From: Oscheius tipulae
Lineage: Eukaryota > Nematoda > Chromadorea > Rhabditida > Rhabditidae
DNA: 64,000 nt
Direction of reading: 5' to 3'
Assembly (NCBI GenBank): GCA_037178975.1
Contig: JASJZH010000005.1
Coordinates: 9,510,501-9,574,500 of the forward strand
This document shows positions 11,407-23,253 of this stretch, piece by piece. Position 1 is the stretch's first letter; every line of letters starts with the position of its first letter. The notes under the pieces are model-generated. The model worked only from the letters and a program-made list of their open reading frames with translations, had not been told where the DNA came from and searched no databases. The position numbers and the translations under genes are program-made.

Positions 11407-12321
11407 TTGGCAATAAAAGTTAATAAAAGTTTTGAAACTGCTCGTAATTAAGATTCTCTTTTCGTAGATTCAAAGCCCTAGTGGACTCTACCCGAACCTT
11501 TCGCCTTCGTCTCTTTTACCAGATTATGTTTACAGAGAAAGAGTAAGAGAGTCTATGATCAGTAGCCAATAATTTCAGTCATAGGAACAAACAAAGAACT
11601 ATTTGGAGACGGGGGTAGGTAGACTCAAAACAGGAATGGCCGGAGGCTATCTCTTTCCCCTTCTCGGCGGCCCGATGACTAATATTCAAAGCTTGTTACC
11701 CATAATACCTTTCGGGCACCTAACCGCCTCTGTTTCGATCTCTGCTCCAAAAGTACGAAGATTGTTCTGGTTTCCCACTATTAGATGTTTCTAATAAATG
11801 TCGAGAACAACATCTTGGAACCTCGAAATCCAATTTGAATCCAATTTCAGGTCAATATAACCCATTTTCTGTTTCTCTCCCCGGCCCACCCATCTTTTGT
11901 TCTTTTCTTTCTGTCATGAATGGAAAGTAGCCTCCTTACTCGGAAGGATGAAAACAGCCGAAGGAGGAGAAGGAATTGGTCAGAAAACAATCCGGAGCGC
12001 GCGTCCTCTAGGCTAATACAATCTGTCCCCGATAAACTTTGCTAATGGCGAATGAGAGTTCGTGTTCCAGCTCTCCTCCTTTTTTCGTCTGTTTTCGTCT
12101 GAGGAGCGAGATCCTTGAACTGGCAGTTCTCTCAATACTTCACTATAACATGCGAACATTGGATTCTAAGCCAAGCTGCCTAAGCTTGGACTGACCCCAA
12201 GAGCTTGGTGAGTGATAAGCCAAGAAAGTTCATTTATTAACTTCTTGGCTGATCATTGGCTAAGTACTTGGGGTCAGTCCTAGTTTCTCCAGTAGTCTCT
12301 CCGTCCCCCATGGCAGTCGGT

Positions 12322-12810
12322 TATAGTCTGTTTCCAACGAATAGCGGCAATGAGCCAATTCTTTAAAGGTTTTTCGAAAACTAACATTTGGGAACCGCCA
12401 CGATTTGCGCGCCGACAAAAAGCCAATTTTTCTAATTCCTAAATTAAAAAGTAAATTTTCGTGTGTTTTCAGTTTTCTTTTCGTAATTGCGACCTCGTTT
12501 TCGAATTCTGCGTGTGTAAACACCATCTTGAAGCCAAAAAAAGGAGAAAAATCATGGTTTACAGAAGAGCGCAGGAGCGTCTTCGGCTGGAATATAGCCG
12601 TTTGAAGCTCAGTTCGTCTAAATCTTGGTGTTTTTACGTATTTTTGGTGACAAGGAGGTTTTTACATGCCTAGAAAACAAAAATACTATCAGAAAAGTAG
12701 TAAGATGCTGGGAAAATGGTGGGGAATGGAAAATGGGAAAATTTCTTCTTCGTGCGCAAATGCCGAGCTTCGGGCGTTAAGGTGCCGCTATTCGTTGGAA
12801 ATGGACTATA
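12322..12810. repeat. Inverted-repeat (MITE-like) element with TATAGTCTGTT ends
   Basis: The left end TATAGTCTGTTTCCAACGAA and following TAGCGGCA are mirrored at the right end by TGCCGCTATTCGTTGGAAATGGACTATA, giving terminal inverted repeats of about 28 bp with few mismatches. The roughly 490-bp body has no transposase frame. TA may be the target duplication because both ends are bounded by TA. Confidence 0.8.
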
Positions 12811-14304
12811 GATTTCAGACTGCGATTCAAACATGCCAGGTTCCAAACCCTTTGGGATCACTTTTTGTTTGAGGAGATCACATGCCGAAGGGTCATATCT
12901 TTATTCATTTGGTTAAACTCATCAGTTTTCACAAGTAAACAGAGACAAAGACGGATAGAGATAGAAAGACAGAAATGGGACAGGTTAACTTTCTGACCAA
13001 TTCTAGACACTAGGATCCTAAACGGTACCCGAACTCATGACATCCCTGCTCTAACAAGTCTTTTCTGTTTATAACACGCTGTTTTCTGTCTCGAACAAAT
13101 ACTCATTTGAATTGAATTGAAAACGAGGAGATGCTCCTCCCATTGGAGACCAATTACCTTCTCAAGGAGTAATTTCTGGTCAAGGGGGAGCTCCAATTCA
13201 ATCCGGGGGAAGCCCGCTGCCTGGATTGCCTGGCTTCTCGGGACCCAGCAGTCCAGGTTCATGAATTAGCCTCGTTAGCAGGGGAAAGGGTTATGCTCGT
13301 CAGGGAGAGAGAGAAATAGACAGAGAGTCACGCCTCGTTCTCATTCGGCACAATGTTGATGTGAATCCCATCTGTGAATGGAATACCATTGTGCTCCGAT
13401 CATGTGTCCTTTCGAATTCGAGGCTCTTTCCAATTAGAACTGGACACTGTCTTTCTGTCTCTCTATGTCCCTCTTTGACCCTCTGTCTCTCTGCCTCTCT
13501 GTTTCACTGTCTCTCTGTATCTCTATTGCAATTAGAACCTGGTCACTCCCACCCCATTTGTAGTTCTCTCTCTGACGTACCCACGAGATCTTTTCCATCT
13601 GAACGGACAAATTCGAACTGCTCGACTGACTTGAGGCCACTGACTCACTACACTCTTTTTACTACTGTTTGGCTTCTAATTCAAAGAACAGACCTACTAA
13701 CAGGCCTCATTTTGAAAACACCTTGTCTCGTGGAGGGCATGCGAACCTCCTCTTCTATCTTCTTTAGTCATGTTTTCCGCTGCGATCCCAACAACATATT
13801 ATCCCCCGGAGCTTCTTCCGAATCGCTGATGCTCACACCGGAAGAGGTTTTTGTCCAGCAACCTCGCTTTCCGAGTTCACAGGGGGTGAGACTGGCTAAA
13901 AGATCAGAACTTAGGGTTCTCTTTCCTGACTCTTCTCTGGACGGCTAGTAGTCGATCCACACGTTACCACTACGAATAATTCAGTCGTCGCGATCTCACC
14001 TCCTTCAAGGGTGCTGTTATTTCAAACGACACTCGCTCTCGCCCTCTCTCTCCCAGATGATTTTTGACCATAAAACTGGCGCCCGTGAGCCATTTCACGC
14101 CTTCGGCCAGGCCCATACCTCTCGCTCCTCTTACTGAGATTATCCCCGCTTTATGACTTGCTTGCATTCAAAGCGGACAGTTGGTGACGTAGAAAAAACT
14201 GATGAGTCGACCATACAACGAATCCCTAATGTTTCGCAGTACTTTTGTCAAGCGTGAGCAACAAACAGGACACCTTTTGGCTTTTTCCAAAGCAAAAACG
14301 AATA

Positions 14305-14380
14305 ATTTCTAGTCCGGGATCCGAACCCTGAACCTGCTGGCCTAGTACTGCGCTATTTGGTACTGCACCACGGGAACAAA
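14305..14380 (-). repeat. tRNA-like (SINE-type) insertion
   Basis: Read on the minus strand it has CCGTGGTGCAGTACC (A-box-like), then GGGTTCGGATCCCGGACTAGA, a near-perfect B box and T-arm. The same opening and closing motifs occur at 30355-30422 on the plus strand. No cloverleaf with paired acceptor arms can be drawn, so it is not a working tRNA gene. Confidence 0.6.
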
Positions 14381-14821
14381 ACGGTGCCGAATTTCCTAAT
14401 GTCCTATGACGATTGCGTCTTCTCGTGCCCGAGTGATTTCACGATGTCCGACTTTCTAAGTTTAGATCTACTGCCATTTCTCAGAGATAATCTAACCAGA
14501 CTAGCTCTAATCCGTCAATGCCGACTCTATGTACTCTCACAAAGTTTCACCTGTCCTTTGAACTTAAATCTCTTTATCGGAGACCTATATGAACCTCATA
14601 AAAGCAGGGACGCTTTTGCAGCCATGAAGCCCTCCCAATATGCTGCTCTTTGTTCTGATCTGCTGGATGATCAACTCCCAGAACCCAATTTTTCTGGAAC
14701 TGCATTTTTTGTGTTGATGGACCGTGACCTCCTACCCCCGCATCCATCACATTTGTACTCACTCTTCCATAGAAAACATGTGAACGCAACTCTCTACCTA
14801 AACATTTCATGTGATCATTAG
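14357..14821 (+). CDS. Open frame of 154 codons, doubtful
   Basis: The frame starts inside the tRNA-like insertion and stays open for 154 codons. Its composition is moderately protein-like, with segments such as FTMSDFLSLDLLPFLRDNL and PSQYAALCSDLLDDQLPEP. No family is recognisable, and no splice sites or neighbours support it. It may be an old fragment of a gene or a chance frame. Confidence 0.2.
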   Translation: MVLHHGNKTVPNFLMSYDDCVFSCPSDFTMSDFLSLDLLPFLRDNLTRLALIRQCRLYVLSQSFTCPLNLNLFIGDLYEPHKSRDAFAAMKPSQYAALCSDLLDDQLPEPNFSGTAFFVLMDRDLLPPHPSHLYSLFHRKHVNATLYLNISCDH

Positions 14822-15282
14822 ATTCCCTCCTTCCACTTCCTTTTGGGCGAATATTTGCATGTGGATATCATCTGCTCCATTAGGGGGTGTCGCAGGCTTG
14901 ACGCGGAACACAAGCTGCTCGCACTTTCCTTCGAACTTTACTCATCTTGTTTCTCTTGGTTCTAAGAACTGAAATGATCACTCCCAAATCAGAGGAGAGA
15001 GCGTCACATAATCCTCGGAGTTAATTGGGAGACGATGACTTACTGCAGCTAGTATTATGAGGAAGAGAACGGAAACAAGCAGTTTCTCGTCATCTACCTT
15101 TTAATGGAATTAGATTAGGATGAAAAGTGATTATCAGACAATGCATAGCTATAATCACCTGATCGAAAATTACTGGGGGATAGGGCTAGGCTAGACAGAG
15201 TGTTCGGAGACTCCAACACTTGTTCTCTCGAAATACGTTAAGCATAATATTCACATGTCCAAAAGCCACACATAACCTTCAT

Positions 15283-15355
15283 AAAATGGCGCAGTCGGTG
15301 AGAGGTCCGACCCCGGATCTAAGTCGGGTTCGATCCTCAGAAACAACAGAATGTT
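15283..15355 (+). repeat. tRNA-like (SINE-type) insertion
   Basis: TGGCGCAGTCGGTGAGAGG resembles an A box and AAGTCGGGTTCGATCCTCAG a B box, spaced as in a tRNA. The acceptor arms do not pair. It lies in the spacer upstream of the class-A GPCR. Confidence 0.55.
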
Positions 15356-16016
15356 CTATCTTTGCGTGAATAGTTCGATGGTTTTGCATCATTGGCATAG
15401 GCGTGAGCATCAGTTTTTCCAACGTCAGGGTTCCCAGTTTTGCGCGCCGAATTCAAAAGGCACTTCAAAGGGTCTATTTCTAAGTGGGGTCACTCCCGAT
15501 TAAGAGCCTCCTCTTCTATTTCTGGGAGACAACCGCCGAAACTTGATCGGGCTGCTAATCTACTCAGCAAATCCTATTTATGAATTGAATCTCTCGTGGG
15601 AGACTCCTTTTTAAAAGAAGCATTTGGAGGTACGCGGTTGTTTGCTGGCCCAGGGGAGACGTCATACTTTTAAGACTCGCTGATAATGTTTGTTTCGGGC
15701 GTTCATTGTAATTCTGCTCTAGAGGAGATCAACCCCCACTTCTTTTTGTGACATTTCTGGATCGGAGGGAGTAATTGGATTCATCTGGCTGTTCAGTACT
15801 AGCTTTATCTCACTGTCTCTCTGTCTCCCCGTCTCTCTCTACCTCGACATCCTATCCGGGTTCAGTAACTTTTTGCCTCTCTGACAGCGACATGTCTTGT
15901 GTCGATCATCAATAATTCACACGGTTGAAACTGACATCTGCCGGCTATTCGAATGTCTTTTCCCAGTTCGCTCTCTCTCTCGATTTTCCTGTCAATTTCC
16001 CACAATTTCCAGACGG

Positions 16017-18276
16017 ATGTCCCTCGATTACTGGGATGAACTCGCAGACAACCTAAATGACACATATCTAGAGGTAGGAAGTTCCTGGTTAGCCAAAAAC
16101 CATGAAGATTCAGTATTCTGAGGATGGACTCCAGTCTGAACCACTGGTCAAAGTTACTGGACTGGTAGTCACCATCATGTACCTACTGACGATTTTCATA
16201 GGAATCCCAGCCAATGTCTATGTCCTGGTCCGTATGAAACGATTCTCGAGGTGACTGTGACCAATCATTCTGGGTACAAATTCTGATTTAGGAGTGACAA
16301 TGAGAGGTACCGAAACGGTACGGGTGTGGCCTTATGTTCTATGGCGGCAGCCGATCTCTGTTCCCTTCTGCTCATCTGCTCCCAAAATCTCCAGCAGCTC
16401 ATCATTACGGAAGAGTCTTCAGACATGCTGCTCATGCATGCCAGTTGCAAGGTACCGTGACGTCACAGTCTCTTAATCCCACCTGTACCATCCAGCTTCA
16501 CATTTTGACTTACCGAAATTATATAGATATCTTTCTCGCGCGGCGAGCTCCAAAAATAGACCCAAGAACGCGTTTTTTGAATTTCTGGAATCTTCAACTT
16601 TTGACTATCACCAGCCGTCTACGAAGGCTTCGCCCCCTTTTGTTTTGACTTTGTAGTGAAAGGCGACTGCGCCGCTTCTCCAATAGCCTGAGTTCCCAAG
16701 TTCAACCAAAAGCTGACTTGTCAACTTAATTCTTGACAAGCAATGATTTGCCAGCTTTTTCTCTTGGTGACGCACGGACGGACGGACATCATTGCACTTT
16801 AGTAGTAGAGAGATTCATCCTTTAGACATGCCCCTCTTTCAGATCATGCTTTTTCTGACCCACACTGTAACCGGGATTAGTATCTGGTCATGGCTTCTGC
16901 TCTCCTGTCTTCGCTACCTGGCTATCCGTCATCCTCTCTACCATCTCCGACTCTGGCAGATGCCCTATAGAGCTCTTGCCATTATAATAGTGAGTGTCTC
17001 TCTTCCTTATGTCGCTCCCGTATTCCGTCTAATGTCCCGCCGCGTCAGAAAGCATTAAAGACAGACAGAATAACAAGTGGGACTTTTTTCAGGCCACCTC
17101 GATCGTTTTGAACGCTTGGCTTCTGGTGGCCATCCAGTCGACGACCCATGGGTGTACAGAGGTCCCTTTGATGAAGTACTCTCTGGCTGCTAATCGACTC
17201 TTCCACCTAGTAGAGAGTTTCTGGTCCTTCTGCATCCCGCTCGCGGTCATTGTCATCATGGACTTTAGTGTCCTACTCAAGTCGACGGCGTTTCCAATCT
17301 GGCGAAAGAGGCAGCAGAAGAAGAGACGAAAGTCAGCTCTTGAGGAGATCATAAAGCTGACCAGGAGTAACAGTATGCGACTCAAGGTACACTTGCCTAA
17401 ACAGTGTGTCTGCAGTTGACTCTTTGGTTATCAAAACAGATAACCATATCAGGTTTTGTCATGTTATGAGATCCGTATTTCGGTAGTCAAGACATTACAA
17501 GAACTGGAGGGCGAGAGATAGATAATGAGAGAGAAACAGACTGATATAAGACACTCCGACAGTTCAAGAGAAACGCGCCTTGAAAAAGTGGATTGGTGCA
17601 GGGTGAGTGGGAAGAGGAGACAGACGGTACAGATTGAAAGAGGCTCAGTACTATTGGGAATGTTGTAGTCACCAAAACTTTCAGCACGGTCACCACAAGG
17701 CTCTCTGGAAATGGCTCATCATTGCTCTGATCTGCATTATTCTCAACGCACCCGAGAACATTTTCCGTCTTGTGACTCTTTTCTCTCTGAGCAACTACAG
17801 CGAAGACGCCGTTCACTACTCGGCCAGAATGTTCGCTCAGGCTCTCTACTTTAGGTAGACTTTCATTGTTCAGCAGTTACCATCAAACTTCAGTCAATTC
17901 GCCTTCAACACCCTCTACCTGGCCGTCTTTGTCTACGACAGGTCTACACGGTGCAAAACGGATCCAATGCACTCGGCTGCAGGTAATACACACGTTCATT
18001 TTTATAGTCTAGCCTATTTCCAAGGTTCGGGGTACGGATCCCGGTTCCAAAAAAAAGTTTTTTCCATGTCTCTCTTCGTTGGATTTCACGTTCGAAATTA
18101 CGTTCTTTCTGTTTCAGCCGTAGCAATTCGTCTGTTGGATGTTCCTGGCATACAGGTTGATTCACTGCCTCAAAATAACCACGCTTGCATGTCTTTTTAT
18201 TCAGTCTAACCACGTTAACATCCAACTTTTTAGCCCAAAACTGACCTGATTTTTCAGCTACGCTGACTCTTCGTAG
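16017..18276 (+). CDS. Class-A (rhodopsin-type) GPCR, probable peptide receptor
   Basis: Eight exons (16017-16073, 16114-16250, 16292-16451, 16843-16989, 17093-17386, 17685-17854, 17894-17941, 18258-18276) give 343 residues with every phase consistent. TM1 is VVTIMYLLTIFIGIPANVYVL. TM2 holds ALCSMAAADLCSLLLICSQ with the conserved Asp. TM3 ends SCLRYLAIRHPLYHL, with LRY in place of DRY. A long basic third loop (WRKRQQKKRRKS) precedes TM6 (LIICIIL-type with APENIF), and TM7 ends FAFNTLYLAVFVYD. The short tail after TM7 depends on the last exon and is uncertain. The layout resembles nematode neuropeptide receptors, but no subfamily is certain. Introns of 40, 41 and 39 nt stand beside one of 391 nt. 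Confidence 0.8.
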
Positions 18277-18506
18277 TCGCCAGCCGTCTTCCTGTGGCCT
18301 GGATTCCCCTCCAGTGGCCAAGGCCTCCTGTGTCCGTCTCCTACACCCAGAGCACAGTTTTACCACCGCTTCTGTCTGATCCTTTGTCATACTTCCACAA
18401 GATTACGAGTACAAACGGGCTATATATTAAAGACTTTATCATACACATCCTTATCACAATTCCCACGAATAAGTTAAAGGGTAAAACAGACAGGGGGAAA
18501 GAGGTA

Positions 18507-20300
18507 TTACGCGGTGGATTCGGCTGCGACACGATTGAAAATTTCCTCCTTGGCGAGAATGTCGACTGTCCAGGGGTGATTCGGGTGGGTGTCCTTCATC
18601 TGGGCAATGTAGCGATTCGTGACCTGGAAAAGGGGATGTGAATGATGAGAACAGGAACAGCTACAATAGTGTATATTTTACTTTGGAGTGCGCACCAACT
18701 ATCAGTCTACAGGCTACCAGCTATCCTAGTCAGTTTCGAAACACTAAACCGAAAGAACTATTTGACTGAAAGTTTCACCTGGTCCCCTCAGTGAGCCCCT
18801 TCGAGCCGAAGTATACCCGAAAAATCAGGCCACCAAAAATTTTCGACTCGTGCCCAAGTATGCCAAACACCATATTCAGCCTAGGTATGGCTCTAGTGGA
18901 AGGAAGCGAGTTGGCGCAGTAGCAGGTGGCGCCAGTATTAATTGGAATCTGTTGATATCTGGGTGATTCACAAGCTATCAAGACGGAACAGATTTGTGAT
19001 GGGGACCTGCAGGAAGTTCGTCTTGGAAAACTCAGGGTCTTGCCAGGAAACGAAACTATTAAGTTAGGGATGGGCGGCGCGCTGTTTACAAGCTAGTCTG
19101 GTCAGTTTATTCGCTATTCTCGGCTTCAGGAAAGTATTTTTGTACCTAAAGACCGGTCGCATAATCTTTTTCAAGTCAACACTTGAACTAGACATTTTTG
19201 CAGACACAAAATTGATACGTGAGCACAACAGAACCGGAACGAGACTATCTAAGCGCATAGATCCGGCAGATCTAGAGTTGGTGCGCACTCTGAATCCAAA
19301 GTGGCTCAAAAAAGAACAAGAAAATCCAACCTCTTCGCCCTTTCCCAGCTGCTCGCTTACGATGATCAGATTGATGAGAGCTTCGGCATTATTTGAGTCT
19401 CGCTGTTGGGCCTCCTGGAGCAGTTTTTCGGCCTCGTCGTACTTTTGCTGAAGAATCAGGACTGAGGCCTGGCCGACGAGCAGCAAGACCGTCTGTCCGT
19501 ACTTGTCCATCATTTCCTGGTAGATGTAGAAGGCGTCCTTCAGCTTGTCTTTTCCCTGAAAAATTTGTGATTATTGGCAGAAGAAATAGCATGTACCACG
19601 GCAGAATTGACCCAGGCAAGAGCCAGCTGCGACAGAGTAGCATCTTCATCAATTTCCGTCATTTTCTTCAACTGCTGACTGAAAAAATGGGGGTTAGTTC
19701 CATTAGAAAATAGTCTACGAACATGGCCAAGTCGACTCGATTCATCTTCAGCAAGGTCTGGACGGCAGCGGCCTTGGTATGCAGTGTGTCGACTTTGAAA
19801 AGGGCACGGAGAGCGTCTTCGGGGTTCTGAAAGTCATTTTGGGCGGAAAAAAAAAAAACTTACGCCTGTTTGGTTCAAAATGGCGGCAGCAGTGATACAG
19901 TTGGCCTCGTCAGCAACAAACTTCCCGTCACTAATTTCTGTTTCGATAAGAGAAACTATTTTCGATCTGAAAACTTTAAATTTGACGAAAAATAGGAAAA
20001 AAATGACCTTTTGGAAGGGTTCTGGAACTCGGCGAAGCGTCTGATAGCGCGCAGAGAAGGCTTGTCCGTACTCTCGGTAATTTCTGACAGCGGGATGGAC
20101 GGCTTTCCTTGTGCAATGTAGGAGAGATACATGAATACATTTTTGGCCTCCTTTTCTTCGTCATTCTTCGCTTGGAACTTCTGAAAATTGGGTGAAATAC
20201 TAGAGGACGGCAAGAAACTCACGCTGGCCTCGTTGATACACTGCTGATAGTTGCCCAGGTAGTACGGATTGCTGATGTCGAAGAGACGGTCGACGGACAT
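18507..20300 (-). CDS. COPE: Coatomer subunit epsilon (epsilon-COP)
   Basis: Component of the COPI coat, which carries cargo from Golgi back to ER; this subunit is a TPR solenoid that stabilises alpha-COP. Seven minus-strand exons (20223-20300, 20008-20180, 19864-19966, 19723-19826, 19597-19680, 19331-19556, 18507-18623) sum to 294 residues, against roughly 300 for the family. The start MSVDRLFDISNPYYLGNYQQ and the blocks KMTEIDEDATLSQLALAWVN and AEALINLIIVSEQLGK are characteristic, as is the VTNRYIAQMKDTHPNHPW end. The ATG at 20300 follows ATTTTAAG by one base, compatible with trans-splicing. Introns are 39-42 nt except the last (707 nt), which holds low-complexity and a GAGTTGGTGCGCA repeat relic. 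Confidence 0.95.
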
Positions 20301-20736
20301 ACTTAAAATTGATAATTCAGATGAAACAAAAAGCGAAAAGAAGACAGACGAAGAGAAACCTTGGCAGGGGCCACGTCAAATGTACGCATGTTTGCGTCAG
20401 ACAGACGTACTTTTGCGTACTTGCGCCAATTTTCAGAAAAAATGGACCTCTTGATTTGTTCACCAGCAGACTGCCAGGGACTCCATTTTCCAGACATTCA
20501 TCAATGGCCATTTATAGAAGATCCCGCTTTCCGCTCCTTTTTTACACGTTCTAACCATTGTTTAGCAATCTTATCGTGTCGAAAAACCTTTTAAAGGGTG
20601 AAGAACGCCAAAAAATTGATAGGAAAGGGGCCGTATAGGTCATGCGTAGGACAACAGAGAAATATTCTTAATTTTCACCATTTTTCATCCCTCTGCCATT
20701 CTAATAGATTCGTTTACATGCTGCACACAATAAACG

Positions 20737-21071
20737 TATAGTCTGTTCACAAAAAACAACCAAACGACCAGGCATCGCGGGCTTTTTTTTGACGCAGATT
20801 CAAAGGGCTAAAAATTAGCTTCAAGTATTTCGTTCATCAAACAATTTCATCTTTTCCCGTATTTTTAGCTATTTTTCCGTTTTGTTTTTTGTTAAAACAG
20901 AATATTCCGGTTAAAACGCGAAAATGGAGAAAAACGATGTAAAAGACGAAGAAAAATGATTGAAAAGATGAACTTATTGAAATTCTAACCAATTTTGAGC
21001 TGTTTGAATCCGCACCAAAAAAAAAGCCCGCGATGCCTGGTCGTTTGGTTGTTTTTTGTGAACAGACTATA
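20737..21071. repeat. Inverted-repeat (MITE-like) element with TATAGTCTGTT ends
   Basis: The left end TATAGTCTGTTCACAAAAAA with the following CAACCAAACGACCAGGCATC and GCGGGC is repeated in reverse at 21018-21071. This gives terminal inverted repeats of about 54 bp that look perfect except in the T-run. The 335-bp element is AT-rich and has no frame for a transposase. TA dinucleotides border both ends. It lies between epsilon-COP and endonuclease G. Confidence 0.92.
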
Positions 21072-21205
21072 GTTATAGTGTTACTTATCACACCAGTTAT
21101 CAAAACGAGCAAGCAACGAGCTACTTATCAAAACGAACAAGCAACGAGTGTGTGATAACTGATGTGATAAGTAAAGTGAGGTAGTCACTTATCACATCAG
21201 TTGTA
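21072..21205. repeat. Compound direct and inverted repeat (ACTTATCACA...)
   Basis: ACTTATCACACCAGTTATC and its reverse complement GATAACTGATGTGATAAGT flank two direct copies of a unit ending AAAACGARCAAGCAACGAG. A further ACTTATCACATCAGTT follows. The block directly abuts the TATAGTCTG element. Confidence 0.7.
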
Positions 21206-21493
21206 TTAGACTTTCCGTTGTCCCAGAAATGGCTGATCTTGGCAGAAACAATGAGGAGGATGCTGTTGTTCCTGAAGACATTCCTCTCTCTTTTCTGGCA
21301 GAGTTTCCTTTGTGGGTGCTTTTCTCCATCGTCTTCGTCACTTGTCTCGCCTTTTTTCGGTTTAACAGGAACAATGAGACGGACCGTGATGTAGAGCTTG
21401 TGTCACGTTCACCGGTTGACTACCCTCATTGTGTGAGTTTAAAGATTGGGAGAAAACAGATGCATTCAGATTTGCCAAGGTAAAAGCGACAGG

Positions 21494-21499
21494 TTTATT
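21494..21499 (-). terminator. Polyadenylation signal AATAAA for endonuclease G
   Basis: The minus strand reads GAATAAAC about 50 nt after the endonuclease G stop codon. Confidence 0.6.
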
Positions 21500-21548
21500 C
21501 AAATAACAACTAAAAAAAGTTTTGTAAAAACATAACAAAGTGCTTCAA

Positions 21549-23074
21549 TCACCAGAATCCACCACCCGCTTTCTTTCCATTGATCTTCTTGATGGCGCCT
21601 TTGGGCAGACGGTCGAAGACGAGGAAGCCACCGCTACGCTCAATAACCTCGGTAGGCACGTAGAAGGATGTCAGCTCGACGCTGTCGGGAATTACCTGAA
21701 ACTTTTTTTCTGTCTGCCTGTGACCTATTGTAGACATAAGGGGGTTATGATGTGATCAAACCGGGTTCGATCCCGCTCGAGAAAGAATATGCGATCATAT
21801 TTAGGGGTTCCCGGTCACCGAGAAAAGTTAAAGTCCTTCAAAACTCAAACGACAATTTAAACCCCTTAAGGGGGAGATACCCAACTTTGCTAACAATAAA
21901 GGCTCTTACATCGTTGGGAAGAAGGAAAGATTCCAGCTCGAAGCTGCCCGGAGCGGTCTCATAGAGAAGGACCTTGAAGAAATGAGTCGGGACAGCGACC
22001 TGGTTCTTGCCGATCACCTGAAGCATTTTTTTTAACGCAAATCACGACAATATACCTTATATTTCACGTACATCTGCCCGTCAGCTTCCTGCTTAGGCAG
22101 GTACAGGGGTCCGGTCAGGATGTAGGTGTTCAGACTCTTCTTGGCCACCTTTCGAGCATACTTTTCCAGATCGTTCCACTTGTCGCGGTTAAAGCCCTTT
22201 CCGACCTAGAAAAGGATGAAAAAAGTTAGAAAAAGCCACTACCTGTGGACTCATATTCGTCAGCAAGAAGGTCTGATCAACGGAGTTTTGAGTCTTGCGG
22301 TGATTGCCGGCGGCGGCCAGGTGTCCTCGGTCATATCCGCTCCTCTAAACTCTTGGTAATGCACGAAAAAGAACGAGAAATACCCTATAGTCCTCATTTT
22401 CAGATCGGAAGTACTGATGCATCGACTCGTCAGGCCGGAATTGGCATTTGGACCGGTCTACTGAAGGATCGTAGGTCAGACGATCGGGCGTGAGATGCTC
22501 GCAGACCTGAAAAAGAATTTTTGCCTTGTTTCTATTAAAAATCTTGGTTGTTTTTTCATAGGAAGTGCCAACGAAACGCCGGAAATTCACAACATTGCGC
22601 CATATGAAGTGGAGGAAACTCGACGACAGTGTTGTATTTGTGTCAATCTGCGAATCCTCGTATCAAGACTTGTGACAACCTCGACAAAAAAGGTTGGGAA
22701 GTGTGAAAATGGTTAGCAATTGACAGATAACAGCAAGACATGTCAACAGATAATCTCACCCAATGAGCCGTCCTGGTCTTCCGGTCATACGAGAGTACGA
22801 AATCCTCAAAAGTACGCAGGTTATCAAAGCCGGGGAAGCCATGCTGCATGATCTGGGAGGCCCTGGATGGAGCAACCTCTTTATCCAAGGGAATAGCCGG
22901 CATCGGCGGTAGTGGCATAGGCTAAACGAGCATATTTCACACGAATTCGTCAAAAAGTACCGAAACAACAGCCGTAGCGGCTAGAGCCTTTCTCAGCGGA
23001 TTCGAATCGTGCCATTGGGTACCGAGAAAAAAGGATCCACCAGTCAGGGCGGCAACTTTCCAGATATTCCGCAT
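21549..23074 (-). CDS. ENDOG: Mitochondrial endonuclease G
   Basis: Sugar-non-specific DNA/RNA nuclease of the beta-beta-alpha-metal fold, held in mitochondria and released to degrade DNA during apoptosis or paternal mitochondrial elimination. Seven exons (22961-23074, 22760-22921, 22384-22506, 22243-22344, 22056-22205, 21910-22017, 21549-21695) give 301 residues in consistent phase. The start MRNIWKVAALTGGSFFLG looks like a mitochondrial presequence. Then come IMQHGFPGFDNLRTFEDFVL, SYDRKTRTAHW, CQFRPDESMHQYFRSENEDY, the catalytic YDRGHLAAAGNH motif, FNRDKWNDLEKYAR and VIGKNQVAVPTHFFKV. All key residues of the DRGH site are present. The ATG lies two bases after CCCCAG, and the upstream zinc-finger gene ends only 180 nt away, so it is probably the downstream member of an operon. 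The 214-nt intron 21696-21909 contains a tRNA-like insertion. Confidence 0.95.
21712..21785 (+). repeat. tRNA-like (SINE-type) insertion, family A
   Basis: It carries TGTGACCTATTGTAGACA, then AACCGGGTTCGATCCCGCTC, a good B box. A close relative is found at 48570-48645. It sits in the only long intron of endonuclease G, antisense to that gene. Confidence 0.65.
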
Positions 23075-23172
23075 CCCTGGGGCAAATTTGGAGTCAAATA
23101 GTTGAGAAAACGGACGATATTTTTACAGCGACGAGATACGCAGCCGTAAAGACTCGGCCATAAAACAATTTC

Positions 23173-23178
23173 TTTATT
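23173..23178 (-). terminator. Polyadenylation signal AATAAA for the C2H2 gene
   Basis: The minus strand has TTTTAATAAAGAAATTG about 75 nt after the zinc-finger stop. The endonuclease G ATG follows about 100 nt later, the usual nematode operon spacing between a poly(A) signal and the next trans-splice site. Confidence 0.7.
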
Positions 23179-23253
23179 AAAACAGGATTAAAAAACAGCC
23201 ATGCTGAATATGCGACAGGGTGCGGTAAAACAATAATAGTATAAAGAATAAGA

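Larger units (their letters stand above)
11407..16016. other. Gene-poor spacer with repeats
   Basis: I find no gene of known family in these 4.6 kb. It contains the inverted-repeat element at 12322-12810, TCTCTG arrays at about 13445-13525 and 15805-15845, and tRNA-like insertions near 14310 and 15290. The plus-strand frame at 13361-13948 runs through the TCTCTG array and is not protein-like. Confidence 0.6.

Noticed and set aside
13361-13948. Long plus-strand frame of 195 codons
   Set aside because: It runs through a TCTCTG array and otherwise has no domain-like composition; such arrays lack stop codons and create false frames.
17607-17684. Extension of GPCR exon 6 upstream to 17607
   Set aside because: The frame is open, but the preceding exon joins in phase to CACGG at 17685 after a perfect AACTTTCAG acceptor and continues the TM6 sequence.
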